Of a DNA stretch of 64,000 nucleotides, positions 51,820-61,003 are shown piece after piece. Below the pieces are notes generated by a model. It ran no database searches. It was not told where the DNA came from and saw only the letters and a program-made list of their open reading frames with translations. The position numbers and the translations under genes are program-made. The stretch comes from Edaphobacter modestus (GTDB taxonomy: Bacteria; Acidobacteriota; Terriglobia; Terriglobales; Acidobacteriaceae). The stretch is taken from assembly GCF_004217555.1 (NCBI RefSeq), contig NZ_SHKW01000001.1, forward strand, positions 124,001 through 188,000. The letters are read 5' to 3'. The stretch's first letter is position 1; each line of letters begins with the position of its first letter.

Positions 51820-54800
51820 ATGAAGATGTCAGCACGATATTTCAAGTTACTGGCAGGGTTAGCGGTAATCCTGATCAGCGCTGTGGGATATGGACAGACG
51901 ACAGCGACCCTGTCGGGAACGGTGACCGATGCGTCGGGCGCCGTGGTTGCCGGTGCGGCGGTGAAGGTCCATTCGCTGGATACGAACGCGGATCGCGATG
52001 TGGTGACCGACAGCGCGGGAGAGTATGTGGTTCCGTCGTTGCAGCCGGGCAGCTACATGCTGCACGTGAACGCTTCAGGATTCGGATCTTACACGGTGCC
52101 TCGGTTGACGTTGCAGGTGGACCAGAGGGTGGAGATCAACGTGAAGCTGAGTGTGGCTTCGACGGGTGAGACGGTCGAGGTGACGGGCGCGGCTCCGGTG
52201 ATCGATGCGAACACGATCACGGTGGGGCAGGTGATCGATCGGACGACGGTGCAGGAGATTCCGTTGAATGGCAGGCACTTTCTCGATCTGACGGTGCTGA
52301 CGCCGGGAGGCGTAACGGCTCCGCAGAACGGAAATCTTACTACGCCCAGCCGCGGCCTGGGAGCGAACTCGTTTATCACAGCGGGAAATCGCGAGGACTC
52401 GGTGAACTTTCAGATCAATGGCGTGAACCTGAACGACATGGTGCAGAACCAGATTACGTTTCAGCCTTCGATCAACACGACCTCGGAGTTCAAGATCAAC
52501 AACTCGACGTATAGCGCCGAATATGGCCGGAGTTCGGGCTCGATCGTGAACGTGAGCACGCGCTCAGGCACGAATGCGTTTCACGGCGAGGCGTTCGATT
52601 ATTTCCGCAACGAAGCGCTGGATGCGAGGAACTACTTCAATCGCAAGGGAGCCAAGCAGGCTCCGCTGAAGCGGAACAACTTTGGAGGGGCGATCGGAGG
52701 GCCGATCTGGCGCGACAGGACGTTCTTCTTTTTGAGCTACGAGGGACTGATTCAACATCAGTCGCTGACACTGAACAGCGGCGTGTTGAGCCTGGCGCAG
52801 CGTGCGCAGGTGACGCAGGTGGGGAATCCGGCTTCGGTGGCGCTGTTGCCTCTGATTCCGCTGCCCAACGATCCGACGGGGACGAGGTTTATCGGATCGG
52901 CGAGCGGACCGGTGACCGTGCATCAGGGAACGGCGGATGTTCTGCACCAGTTCAGTTCGAAGGACACGCTGCACGGCTTCTACGCCTTTCAGTCGGACGT
53001 TCGCACGGAGCCGAATCTGCAGGGGAACACGGTGCCCGGATTCGGCGATAGCCGGAATGCTCATCGACAGGTCTTGACGTTGAACGAGACGCACGTCTTC
53101 GGCCCCAAGCTAGTGAACGAGGCGAGACTGGGGTTCAATCGTATCTCAATTGCCTTCAATCCGAGCTTCGTGGCGAATCCCAATGACTATCACATCAGCG
53201 ATGGCCTGAACTCTGCGATAGGGCTACCGCAGATGACGATCACGGATCTCTCGCTGAACTTCGGCGGACCGTCGGGCTTTCCGCAGGGACGCACCGATAC
53301 GCTGGGAGTTGTGTACGATACCGCGACCTATCTGACGGGCAAGCATACGCTGAAGTTCGGCGGAGAGTTTAGGCGGTTCCTGAATGCGAACTTTGCCGGC
53401 GACACGGGAATCGTAGGGTTCAACACGACGGCCAACTTCATCAACGGAGTGGCGAATGTTTTCACGATTACGCCAAGCACGGTGTCGAGCAGGGTCTATG
53501 TGAATGCGGTAGGAGGGTTCGTTCAGGACAACTACAAGCTCACGCACAATCTGACGCTGGAGTTGGGGTTCCGGTTTGAGTGGAATGGAACTCCCACGGA
53601 GGGTGCGAACCGGTTTGTGGTCTTCGATCCTGCGACGGTCTCGCTGGTGAGGACAAATACGAACGGCTTCGGCAGCGTTTATAAGCAGAACTATAACTGG
53701 GAGCCCCGTGTGGGTTTTGCCTATGACGTCTTCGGAACCGGAAAGACGGTGCTTCGCGGAGGGTATGGCTACATGGCCGATCAGCCTGCGACGAATGCGG
53801 TGACACCTCTGGCCTCGAATACGCCCTTTGCGGCTCCGGTGACGTACAACAGCAGCACGGCTCCGATTCCACTGACGAACCTGTATGGTTCGGCCGCTGC
53901 GGCGGGTCTGACGGTCAACACGATCGACCGGAACTTCAGGAACGCATATACACAGACCTACAACCTGAATCTGCAGCAGGAGTTTCCCGGCGGCGTGGCG
54001 ATGCAGATCGGATACTTCGGGTCCGTGGGCAGACAGCTGCGGGCGAGGGTGAATCTGAATCAGCCGGTCAATGGCATGAGGCCGTATCTGACCTTATCGG
54101 GTTCGAGCCCGATCGCGGCGGGAGCAGCGGTGAATTCGAACTTTGCCGAGGTGGACAGCGGTGGATCTTCGTCGTACAACGCACTCTGGTTGACGGCGCG
54201 GAAGAACCTGGCGCATGGCGTGCAGTTTAATATGACGTATAACTGGTCGAAGTCGATGGACCTCAACTCGCTGGGGTCGCAGGGAGGGTATGTCTTTCAG
54301 GACAGCTACAATCCGCAGACGAATCTTGGTCTGTCGGACTTCGATGTGAGGAACAGGATCTCGGCGAATGCGATCTACGATCTGCCGTTCAAGGGCAACC
54401 GCTTTGTGGAGGGCTTCCGGCTGTCGGGGATTGCGCAGTGGCAGACGGGCAATCCGATGAACATTATCAACAGCGGCGTGGCGGCGACGGTGAATGGACT
54501 GACGGGTACCGGCGGTACGGTACGGCCGAATCTCGTGGGACCGATCGCGACGTCGAAGTCGATCCTGACGAACGGAAATGTGGGTTGGATCACGTCGACG
54601 GTGTGCCCGGCTTCGGGAGTCGTGGCGGGGTGCTCGTTTGTGAACGTGAATGGCTTCGGAAATCTGCGACGCAATGCGGGTACGGGGCCAGGATTTGCGG
54701 ACATCGATGTTTCGATCGAGAAGAACACCAAGCTGACGGAGCGGTTTACGCTGCAGTTGCGAGCGGATGCGTTCGATGTGCTTAACCATCCCAGCTTCGG

Positions 54801-54918
54801 GCAGCCGACACTGGCAGATACTTCGACCAACTTTGGGCAGATCTCGTCGACGCGGTTTGCGGTGAGCGACCTTGGGTCGTCCAGGCAACTGCAACTGGCG
54901 GGCAAGATTCTGTTCTAA
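51820..54918 (+). CDS. Oar-like TonB-dependent outer-membrane receptor
   Basis: The protein has about 1032 residues. A TTG at 51808 is in frame, but the ATG at 51820 is followed by a normal signal peptide (YFKLLAGLAVILISAVGYGQ). Next comes a carboxypeptidase-regulatory domain (about 30-110: TLSGTVTDASGAVVAGAAVK), a plug (about 125-240: VGQVIDRTTVQEIPLNGRHF, then STYSAEYGRSSGSIVNVSTR) and a very large barrel ending with GKILF. The family is the acidobacterial/myxobacterial Oar type, thought to take up large substrates such as oligosaccharides or proteins. A fragment of a second such receptor lies at 55.5 kb. Confidence 0.92.
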   Translation: MKMSARYFKLLAGLAVILISAVGYGQTTATLSGTVTDASGAVVAGAAVKVHSLDTNADRDVVTDSAGEYVVPSLQPGSYMLHVNASGFGSYTVPRLTLQVDQRVEINVKLSVASTGETVEVTGAAPVIDANTITVGQVIDRTTVQEIPLNGRHFLDLTVLTPGGVTAPQNGNLTTPSRGLGANSFITAGNREDSVNFQINGVNLNDMVQNQITFQPSINTTSEFKINNSTYSAEYGRSSGSIVNVSTRSGTNAFHGEAFDYFRNEALDARNYFNRKGAKQAPLKRNNFGGAIGGPIWRDRTFFFLSYEGLIQHQSLTLNSGVLSLAQRAQVTQVGNPASVALLPLIPLPNDPTGTRFIGSASGPVTVHQGTADVLHQFSSKDTLHGFYAFQSDVRTEPNLQGNTVPGFGDSRNAHRQVLTLNETHVFGPKLVNEARLGFNRISIAFNPSFVANPNDYHISDGLNSAIGLPQMTITDLSLNFGGPSGFPQGRTDTLGVVYDTATYLTGKHTLKFGGEFRRFLNANFAGDTGIVGFNTTANFINGVANVFTITPSTVSSRVYVNAVGGFVQDNYKLTHNLTLELGFRFEWNGTPTEGANRFVVFDPATVSLVRTNTNGFGSVYKQNYNWEPRVGFAYDVFGTGKTVLRGGYGYMADQPATNAVTPLASNTPFAAPVTYNSSTAPIPLTNLYGSAAAAGLTVNTIDRNFRNAYTQTYNLNLQQEFPGGVAMQIGYFGSVGRQLRARVNLNQPVNGMRPYLTLSGSSPIAAGAAVNSNFAEVDSGGSSSYNALWLTARKNLAHGVQFNMTYNWSKSMDLNSLGSQGGYVFQDSYNPQTNLGLSDFDVRNRISANAIYDLPFKGNRFVEGFRLSGIAQWQTGNPMNIINSGVAATVNGLTGTGGTVRPNLVGPIATSKSILTNGNVGWITSTVCPASGVVAGCSFVNVNGFGNLRRNAGTGPGFADIDVSIEKNTKLTERFTLQLRADAFDVLNHPSFGQPTLADTSTNFGQISSTRFAVSDLGSSRQLQLAGKILF

Positions 54919-55296
54919 CCGGACTAGTAGTGCGGGCGCTTCGGCCACGAGGAATGCCACGGTGCAATCCTCGATCTTATAGAAGTGATGCTCGTTGATC
55001 GCGATGTTGTAACTTTTCTTGCCGCTTGCGAATGCAAAGGTGTCGAGCTTAGGAATATCCCGCTTTCTTGCAGGAGTGGATCGCCAAAGTATAGTTGGGT
55101 ACAACTGCAGACTTTCCCGACTGCTAGCTCAGGACAATTCGGGAACAACTGGGGAACCCCACAAAAATAGAGTTTCAAACGGAAATACTGAAGCCCGAGA
55201 CATTCCAGTCTGTGCAAACACATCCCGCAGGATGCGCGACTTTGTGGAAGACCACATTCACCAACAACTCGGGACCCAAGTCACAAGGGAGATGAC
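54919..55296. other. Intergenic stretch after the receptor gene
   Basis: About 380 bases with no convincing gene. An AAGGGAG box (55285-55291) before the ATG at 55297 marks the start of the following aldo/keto reductase remnant. The long minus-strand frame here is a shadow of the receptor gene. Confidence 0.35.
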
Positions 55297-55530
55297 ATGC
55301 AGTACAAGAATCTAGGGAAATCCGGACTGGTGGCTCTCGGGTGTGCTTTGGGTGCATGAGTTTCGGAGACCCAACGAAGGGACGACATTCGTGGATTTTG
55401 AGTCGACCGATCATCCGTCATGTTGTTGAATCAGGCATCAATTTCTTCGACACCGCCAGTATGTCTGGGGCGGGCACGAGTGAAGACGTCTTGGGCCGTG
55501 CGATAAAAGCTATGCGTAGATGCGTTCGAC
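55297..55530 (+). pseudogene. Aldo/keto reductase N-terminal remnant
   Basis: From ATG 55297 the DNA reads MQYKNLGKSGL, then, out of frame, FGCMSFGDPTKGRHSWIL, then SRPIIRHVVESGINFFDTAS, MSGAGTSEDVLGRAIKAM. This is the N-terminal third of an aldo/keto reductase with the NFFDTA motif holding the first catalytic Asp. One frame change near 55340 and loss of the rest after AIKAM make it inactive. It is joined directly to a receptor fragment. Confidence 0.72.
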
Positions 55531-55702
55531 ATCTTCAATCGCCCCAGCTTCGCAACCCCTCCACAGCCATTACCCTCCCTACCGGAACGGCAACAGCTGT
55601 CGGCGCCAATCCCAACTTCGGTCTTATCTCTGCGACACGCTTGCCGGTCGGAGACCTTGGATGTCACGTCAACTCCAAATCGGAGGTAAGATCATCTTCT
55701 AA
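55525..55702 (+). pseudogene. C-terminal fragment of an Oar-like receptor
   Basis: The last frames read FDIFNRPSF, then PNFGLISATRLPVGDLG, and end SRQLQIGGKIIF and a stop at 55700. These are the last 60 or so codons of a TonB receptor like the intact one at 51820-54918 (compare its FDVLNHPSFGQP and LQLAGKILF), but clearly different in sequence, so not a local duplication of it. A hairpin follows. Confidence 0.7.
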
Positions 55703-55731
55703 GTGGCCCGCAGTCATATACCGTGTTCAGA

Positions 55732-55763
55732 ACGCCGCTCCGCAAACGTAGGCGGAGCGGCGT
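55732..55763 (+). terminator. Terminator-like hairpin
   Basis: ACGCCGCTCCGC (55732-55743) pairs perfectly with GCGGAGCGGCGT (55752-55763) over an 8-base loop. It follows the receptor fragment by 30 bases. The DNA after it is C/T-rich but has no clean T-run, so termination efficiency is uncertain. Confidence 0.65.
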
Positions 55764-55798
55764 CCTGCACTCTCTATCTCCTGGTCTGAGGAAAATCC

Positions 55799-57283
55799 AT
55801 GAAGCGTATGTTGTTTGTCGCCACATTGGCATCGACGGTCTTATCCGCTAACCCTGCCACTGCACAGAAGAGTAGTCACGCATCAACGAACAAACTGGAC
55901 TACGAGGCCGTTGGTTCGCAGATCGGAGTTACCCCCGCCGACCCCCAGATTGCTGCCGCCCTGAAGTTAGTCTCGGCTGATCGCATCAAAGCGAATATCA
56001 CGCGTCTCGTGGAGTTCCACAATCGCTCGACCATCTCATCCACCGAGACGGATCTCAAGCCCGGCACCGGCGTCTTCGCCGCGGCGGATTGGATCAAGTT
56101 GCAGTTTGAAAGCTATAGCAAGGACTGCGGCGGGTGCCTGGAAGTACAGTTCGATGAATTTGTTGAGCAGCCTCAGGCCGGCTTCAACAATAGCCATCCG
56201 CGAATCGTAAAGCCAACACCGCTTCGCAATGTCTATGCAATCTTGCGTGGCTCTGATCCATCTGCTGCAAAGCGTATGTATCTCATCACTGGCCATTACG
56301 ATACGCGAGAGACAGATGTCATGAACACGCATGACTTCGCGCCCGGTGCCAATGACGATTCCAGTGGCACGGCTGTCTCTCTCGAGGCTGCCCGGGTAAT
56401 GAGTAAATTCAAATTCCCCGCCACGCTCATCTTTGTTGCAGTTGCCGGCGAAGAGCAGGGACTTAACGGTTCTCATCATCTCGCGCTGCGTGCTCAAAAG
56501 GAGGGTTGGGAGCTCGAAGGTGTACTGAACAATGACATCGTTGGCGGTGATACAACGCCAGGCGACACATTGCAAAGCAAGCAACGGGTCCGGGTGTTTT
56601 CACAAGGCATCCTACCTTCATCGCCGATCGAGCAGATCCGCCAAGCCCTGAGTATCGGCGGGGAGAATGAAACTCCTTCGCGTCAGCTTGCGCGTGAAGT
56701 ATTGGCGGTGGATCGCACCTATTTGTCTACTAGTAAAGAACCATTTCATGCCGCGATGGAGCTTCGGTTGGACCGCTTTCTCCGCGGCGGTGACCATCGA
56801 TCATTTAGCGACGAAGGCTTCCCCTCGGTGCGGTTCACCGAGTGGCGGGAGAACTTCGACCATCAGCACCAGCATGTGCGCACTGAAAACGGCAAGGAGT
56901 ATGGTGACTTGTTGAAGTTTGACGACTTCAACTACATTGCACGGGTTGCGGGGCTCAATATAGCAACGTTGGCGACGCTGGCAAACTCGCCTGGTATGCC
57001 GCAGCAGGTTCATGTGTCCACATCGAACCTGGACAACGACACGATACTCAAATGGGAGGCACCGAAGAGCTCTACAGGGGATGTGCACTATCAGGTCGTG
57101 TGGCGAGAGACCGCTATTAACGACTGGCAGTATGCGTTCGATGTAAAGGATACATCAGGGTCCACGCCTTATTCCGTGCTGCTCCCGATATCCAAGGACA
57201 ACGTATTCTTTGGCGTCCGTGCCTGCAATGCAAAAGCTGATTGCAGTCAGGCTGTTCCACCAGTTCCACTTCGTGAGCACTAA
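55799..57283 (+). CDS. Secreted M28-family zinc aminopeptidase
   Basis: This 494-residue exported metallopeptidase has a signal peptide at residues 1-23 (cut after ATAQ). The di-zinc site is visible: GHYDTRETD (His, about 166), GANDDSSGTA (bridging Asp, about 184), VAGEEQGLNGSHH (catalytic and metal Glu, about 222), NNDIVGGD (Asp, about 250), and a late His in QHQHVRTENGKEY. The C-terminal 90 residues look like a fibronectin type III domain (ILKWEAPKSSTGDVHYQVVW). It would trim peptides outside the cytoplasm. Its 3' end overlaps the convergent amidase gene by four bases. Confidence 0.92.
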   Translation: MKRMLFVATLASTVLSANPATAQKSSHASTNKLDYEAVGSQIGVTPADPQIAAALKLVSADRIKANITRLVEFHNRSTISSTETDLKPGTGVFAAADWIKLQFESYSKDCGGCLEVQFDEFVEQPQAGFNNSHPRIVKPTPLRNVYAILRGSDPSAAKRMYLITGHYDTRETDVMNTHDFAPGANDDSSGTAVSLEAARVMSKFKFPATLIFVAVAGEEQGLNGSHHLALRAQKEGWELEGVLNNDIVGGDTTPGDTLQSKQRVRVFSQGILPSSPIEQIRQALSIGGENETPSRQLAREVLAVDRTYLSTSKEPFHAAMELRLDRFLRGGDHRSFSDEGFPSVRFTEWRENFDHQHQHVRTENGKEYGDLLKFDDFNYIARVAGLNIATLATLANSPGMPQQVHVSTSNLDNDTILKWEAPKSSTGDVHYQVVWRETAINDWQYAFDVKDTSGSTPYSVLLPISKDNVFFGVRACNAKADCSQAVPPVPLREH

Positions 57284-59082
57284 AAACCCGTTGGATGTTC
57301 CCTGGCGACTCCGAAGGCATGCTCCAGTGCGAGTCCGACGCGCCCTAGCGTGCCCTCGTCGAAGAGTCGTCCAATGAGGGTAATGCCATGAGGAACTCGG
57401 CGTGGTGGGTTGAAGCGCGGTAGCGGGTGCCTGGGGTCTGGTGCCCAGTCACTGCGGGCCTGAGATACTTCGACGTATCCCGCTCGCATGGTAAGTGACG
57501 GATGCCCGGTAAAATTCGTTATGGTCAACATCTCGTCGCGCAGCGAGGGGACGAGCAGCAAATCCACCTGTGAGAAGATGCGAGCCATCTCAAGCGCAAC
57601 CATCCTGCGCAAGCGGTCCGATTGCACAAAGTCCACCGCAGAGAGAAACCGCGCCTGGCGGAAGCTGTTAGGCCATGCATCAGCAACTTGTGCCTTGAGC
57701 TGATCTACCTTGTGGCTAAGCGTCAACTCTTCAAACGCGGCGGCGGCTTCGGCGAAGAGAATCAATTGCAGTGAATCATAAGGCCAGTCAGGCAATTGAA
57801 CCTCAATAGGGATCATACCTAACTTGCGGATGGCAACAAGGGCTGCACGATCAACCTCCGTTGCGGGACTTTCCTTCATCCATGCTGGAAAGTATCCGAC
57901 CTTCAAACCGACAACAGAAGCTTGAGCGTCATAGTCGAGCTTCGAAGGCACACTGGAGATATCGCCAGGATCAGGACCGGAGATCGCATTCAGTACCAGC
58001 ATCGTATCTTCGACTGAGCGACACATAGGCCCGAGCTTATCCAGCGACCAACACAGCGTCATGGCGCCGGTGCGAGGCACACGGCCGAAGGTAGGACGCA
58101 GGCCGTTGACTCCGCAACGCATACTCGGACTGGCGATGCTTCCTCCGGTCTCCGAACCGATGGAAAAACCAACGAGTCCCGCCGCTGTCGCCGCACCCGG
58201 ACCAGCGCTTGAGCCGGAGGCCCCTTCTTCCAGCAGCCACGGGTTCAGCGTCTGCCCACCAAACCATATGTCATTCAGCGCAAGAGCGCCGAGGCTCAGT
58301 TTGGCGATCAGCACAGCTCCAGCCTCATGCAAACGACGTACGACCGCTGAGTCGTCGGTTGGGATGCGGTTGCGATATGGCTCAGCGCCATAAGTCGTCG
58401 CGATGCCAGCTGTATCAAGAAGATCTTTGGCGCCCCATGGTATGCCATGCAGTGGACCACGGTACCTGCCCGCGGCTATCTCAGAATCGGCCTGTCTAGC
58501 CTGTCGGATTGCAGAATCACCTGTAAGCGTGATGACACAATGCAGTTTTGGGTCGAAGCGAGCGATGCGCGATAAGTAGATATTCGTCAGTCGTTCAGAG
58601 CTAAGCTGCCTGGTTTCGATCCACCGTGAAAGCTGCGCGACTGAAGCGTACGCGATCTCACCATCACTCTTAGGCAGTGGCCCCGGTCCGGGTGCGCTGC
58701 GGCTGAAGCGATCCCGCTCCGGCCCTGCGTGATGGCCGGGAAGTACAGGGTTCCAGGTCGAGTACGGCGCGATTGTCTCGGTGAGTATTACTTTGCGCGG
58801 CCCCGTGCGGCGTTCGTATAGAGCGGCCATTGACTTACGCCAATTGCTGGCGGCTTCTGCCCGGTCTCTATCGGTCATCTCTATCTGCACGAGCCTTTCA
58901 GCCTCGCCAAATGTTGCGGCGGAAACCTCGGGTCCGGTACTCGGCGCAGTCCCGAAGGTAGGCGGTGCGCCGGCAGTCGACTGAGGGACCTGCGCTTGGA
59001 TACTGGAGGCCATTACGGTCCCGACAACTCCTAACGACGCATCTGATAAGAATCTGCGACGAGATTTCAATTTACTTTCCAT
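57280..59082 (-). CDS. Tat-exported amidase (amidase-signature family)
   Basis: The 600-residue protein starts with a Tat signal (KLKSRRRFLSDASLGVVG). The amidase-signature triad is seen as Lys in HGIPWGAKDLLDTAG (about 217), the cis-Ser in GASGSSAGPG (about 283) and the nucleophile Ser in FSIGSETGGSIASP (about 305). The region before residue 170 is an extra N-terminal domain. The family hydrolyses amide bonds; the substrate cannot be inferred. Export is consistent with the peptidase gene that converges on it. Confidence 0.92.
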   Translation of the reverse strand: MESKLKSRRRFLSDASLGVVGTVMASSIQAQVPQSTAGAPPTFGTAPSTGPEVSAATFGEAERLVQIEMTDRDRAEAASNWRKSMAALYERRTGPRKVILTETIAPYSTWNPVLPGHHAGPERDRFSRSAPGPGPLPKSDGEIAYASVAQLSRWIETRQLSSERLTNIYLSRIARFDPKLHCVITLTGDSAIRQARQADSEIAAGRYRGPLHGIPWGAKDLLDTAGIATTYGAEPYRNRIPTDDSAVVRRLHEAGAVLIAKLSLGALALNDIWFGGQTLNPWLLEEGASGSSAGPGAATAAGLVGFSIGSETGGSIASPSMRCGVNGLRPTFGRVPRTGAMTLCWSLDKLGPMCRSVEDTMLVLNAISGPDPGDISSVPSKLDYDAQASVVGLKVGYFPAWMKESPATEVDRAALVAIRKLGMIPIEVQLPDWPYDSLQLILFAEAAAAFEELTLSHKVDQLKAQVADAWPNSFRQARFLSAVDFVQSDRLRRMVALEMARIFSQVDLLLVPSLRDEMLTITNFTGHPSLTMRAGYVEVSQARSDWAPDPRHPLPRFNPPRRVPHGITLIGRLFDEGTLGRVGLALEHAFGVAREHPTGF

Positions 59083-59240
59083 GAGATGGATTCTAGCCGC
59101 AGCGCCAGAGGTGGTTCAGCAAGTTGGACTAAATGCGAAAAGTAGCGGGAGACGAATATGTAGTGGCATTTTCGTGCGGGCTACGCGGTAGTGCCAGGTC
59201 CTTGTAAGCCCAGAGAATTAATCCAAACACCCCAAAAGGG

Positions 59241-60479
59241 TCATCGAGAGGGTTGAAGGCCGAAGCCCAAGACGAGCGCGCCCTCTGGATCTTTTGGCAT
59301 AGCCTGGCCCAGGCGTTTGTTCTCGACGATGGCCGCATGGCTGACCCGCTGATCCTGCTGAAGATGTGGTAGGGAAGCAGGAGTCCTTTCCACCTCACCT
59401 CTAGTGGTCTGTCTGCGAAATCGGACAGCTCCACGTATTTGCCTGCAAGGTTCTCAGAGGCCCCACTCCGCTCATGGATGATAGGCTTGCGATCGTAATG
59501 GAAGGTGAGTTGCTGGCCGACAAAGCGCTGCTCGCGGTGGCATTAGGATGTCGCTCAACCGGCCGGCAGCGACATTGAGTGTGCGATGCATGTTCTCAGG
59601 CTTGATCGCAGTCACCGCAAAACGTTCATTGAAGCGCTGTAGGAACTCCGGGAGGAAGATGTTGCCGTCCTCCATGTTGCAGACACCGGCGAGCCGCAGT
59701 TCTTTGACCGGCCGGTCCTGCAGAGTTCGGTTCACTCGTTTCCACGCGGCCCTTGGCCTGGCTCGAGTTGGCGCAGATGATTTCGATGTTCAACTCGGCC
59801 AGCGCTCGGCCGAACTGCGTCATCCCCGAACCTCCCTTCGCGTCTGGCTTGTTCACCCGAAAGACCGTGTCCTTGTCCGAGTAGAAGGCGACGGGGCAGC
59901 CGTGATCTTTGAGATATCCGTGCAGTATTCCAAAGTAGCTCTCTGTGCTTTCGCTAGGACAAAGCGCAGCTGCATCAGCCTGCTAGTCGCATCGTCAATA
60001 AAACACCAGAAGCGTGCAGAGTGCTCCACGATCCTCGAACCAGCGGTTTCGCTGCCATTGATCTGGATCAGCTCGCCATGCGCCTCGCGTCGCAGACGAG
60101 GTTGGTGAAAGGTTCTGCGCTGCTTCCGTGACAACCATAAGCCGTCTGACACCATCCACCGGCGCAACGTCTCTCGGCCCACCTTGATCGCGTGCTTCTC
60201 CAGAAGCACCTCGGTTGCAAGGGTTGGACCAAAGTCGGCGTACTTGGCGCGAACCAGCTCGATGGCATACGCTCGGACACCAGCGTTGACCTGGCGGTTC
60301 GATGCTCGGCCACGCGCCTTGTGGATTATTCCACTGCTACCTTGTTCCTGATACTGCGCCAGCAATCGAAAGGTCTGCCGCTCACTAATCGCCAGCACCG
60401 CCGCGGCGGACACCACCGTACGCCGTCCGGCCATCACGTCTGTCAGAACAGCAATCCGTTGGAGATCCCGTTCGCTCAT
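59241..60479 (-). mobile_element. ISNCY-family transposase, frameshifted
   Basis: From ATG 60479 the frame reads MSERDLQRIAVLTDVMAGRR, SERQTFRLLAQYQEQGSSGI (helix-turn-helix), then HGELIQINGSETAG with the first acid (Asn in place of Asp) and FWCFIDDATSRLMQLRFVLA with the second. After that the frame changes: NRTLQDRPVKELRLAGVCN, FLQRFNERFAVTAIKPENM, then in a third frame ADRPLEVRWKGLLLPYHIF and AAIVENKRLGQAMPKDPEG to a stop at 59241. At least two frame changes and the Asp-to-Asn change mean it is inactive. A fragment of the same family lies at 11200-11392. Confidence 0.85.
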
Positions 60480-60664
60480 TCTGAAAAGATCCAATCTCTG
60501 CCTCCGATATCTCTCGGAAGGGTAGTTTGGACATTTCAACTTTGCAGAAACCGGACATTTCTACTTTGCGCGTACAACGGAACTATACATAAGCTTCATT
60601 ACCGGACATAAATCATTTGTTATCATTAACATACATGGAATAGCAAAATACGGCTACCGTCAAC

Positions 60665-60686
60665 GTCGTTCCTTAAAAGGAACGAC
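60665..60686. repeat. Perfect 22-base palindrome
   Basis: GTCGTTCCTT and AAGGAACGAC pair perfectly around AA. With a two-base centre it is better suited as a protein binding site than as an RNA hairpin. It lies 340 bases upstream of the PEP-CTERM gene and may belong to the IS end. Confidence 0.5.
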
Positions 60687-60858
60687 CAACTACACGCTTG
60701 GCTCCCCGATCAATGGAAGCAGAGGCAGTCTGAACCTCTCGCTGACATATAGAACTTGGGCTACACGTAGCGCTCACCCTCTTTTGTTTTTAACCCGATG
60801 AATCCAGCATATTGTGTGCAAGATCGTGCGACTTCACCTCGCTAGCCCTTACCCTATC

Positions 60859-60876
60859 TGACCTGCAAACAGGTCA
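60859..60876. promoter_or_regulatory. Perfect inverted repeat, candidate operator or enhancer site
   Basis: TGACCTG-CAAA-CAGGTCA is a perfect inverted repeat with a 4-base centre, 49 bases upstream of the candidate sigma-54 promoter. An activator site at this place would fit a sigma-54 system, whose enhancer-binding protein binds upstream. Confidence 0.45.
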
Positions 60877-60924
60877 CATCGCATTAATTTGCAATGGAGC
60901 GCGAATTGCATCATGACTAGACAT

Positions 60925-60940
60925 TGGAACTTCTGTTGCC
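60925..60940 (+). promoter_or_regulatory. Candidate sigma-54 (-24/-12) promoter
   Basis: TGGAAC-TTCTG-TTGCC matches the RpoN consensus TGGCAC-N5-TTGCW with exact GG-to-GC spacing (10 bases between). It lies about 65 bases before the PEP-CTERM start codon. PEP-CTERM genes are often under RpoN with PrsR-type activators, so the find agrees with known biology, but a single match can occur by chance. Confidence 0.5.
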
Positions 60941-61003
60941 TTGGCTGGTATCCGTGGTTTGAAGCGATTCTGGGTCCAGGATAAATGCTTTACGGAGAAG
61001 AAA

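Larger units (their letters stand above)
60480..60924. other. Region between ISNCY and the PEP-CTERM gene
   Basis: About 445 bases with no gene. The repeated CGGACATTTC-type blocks at 60530-60575 probably mark the right end of the ISNCY element. Two palindromes described separately lie at 60665-60686 and 60859-60876. Confidence 0.4.

Noticed and set aside
54094..55104. 336-residue open frame on the minus strand across the end of the Oar-like receptor gene
   Set aside because: Arg/His-rich shadow translation; the opposite strand encodes a complete receptor.
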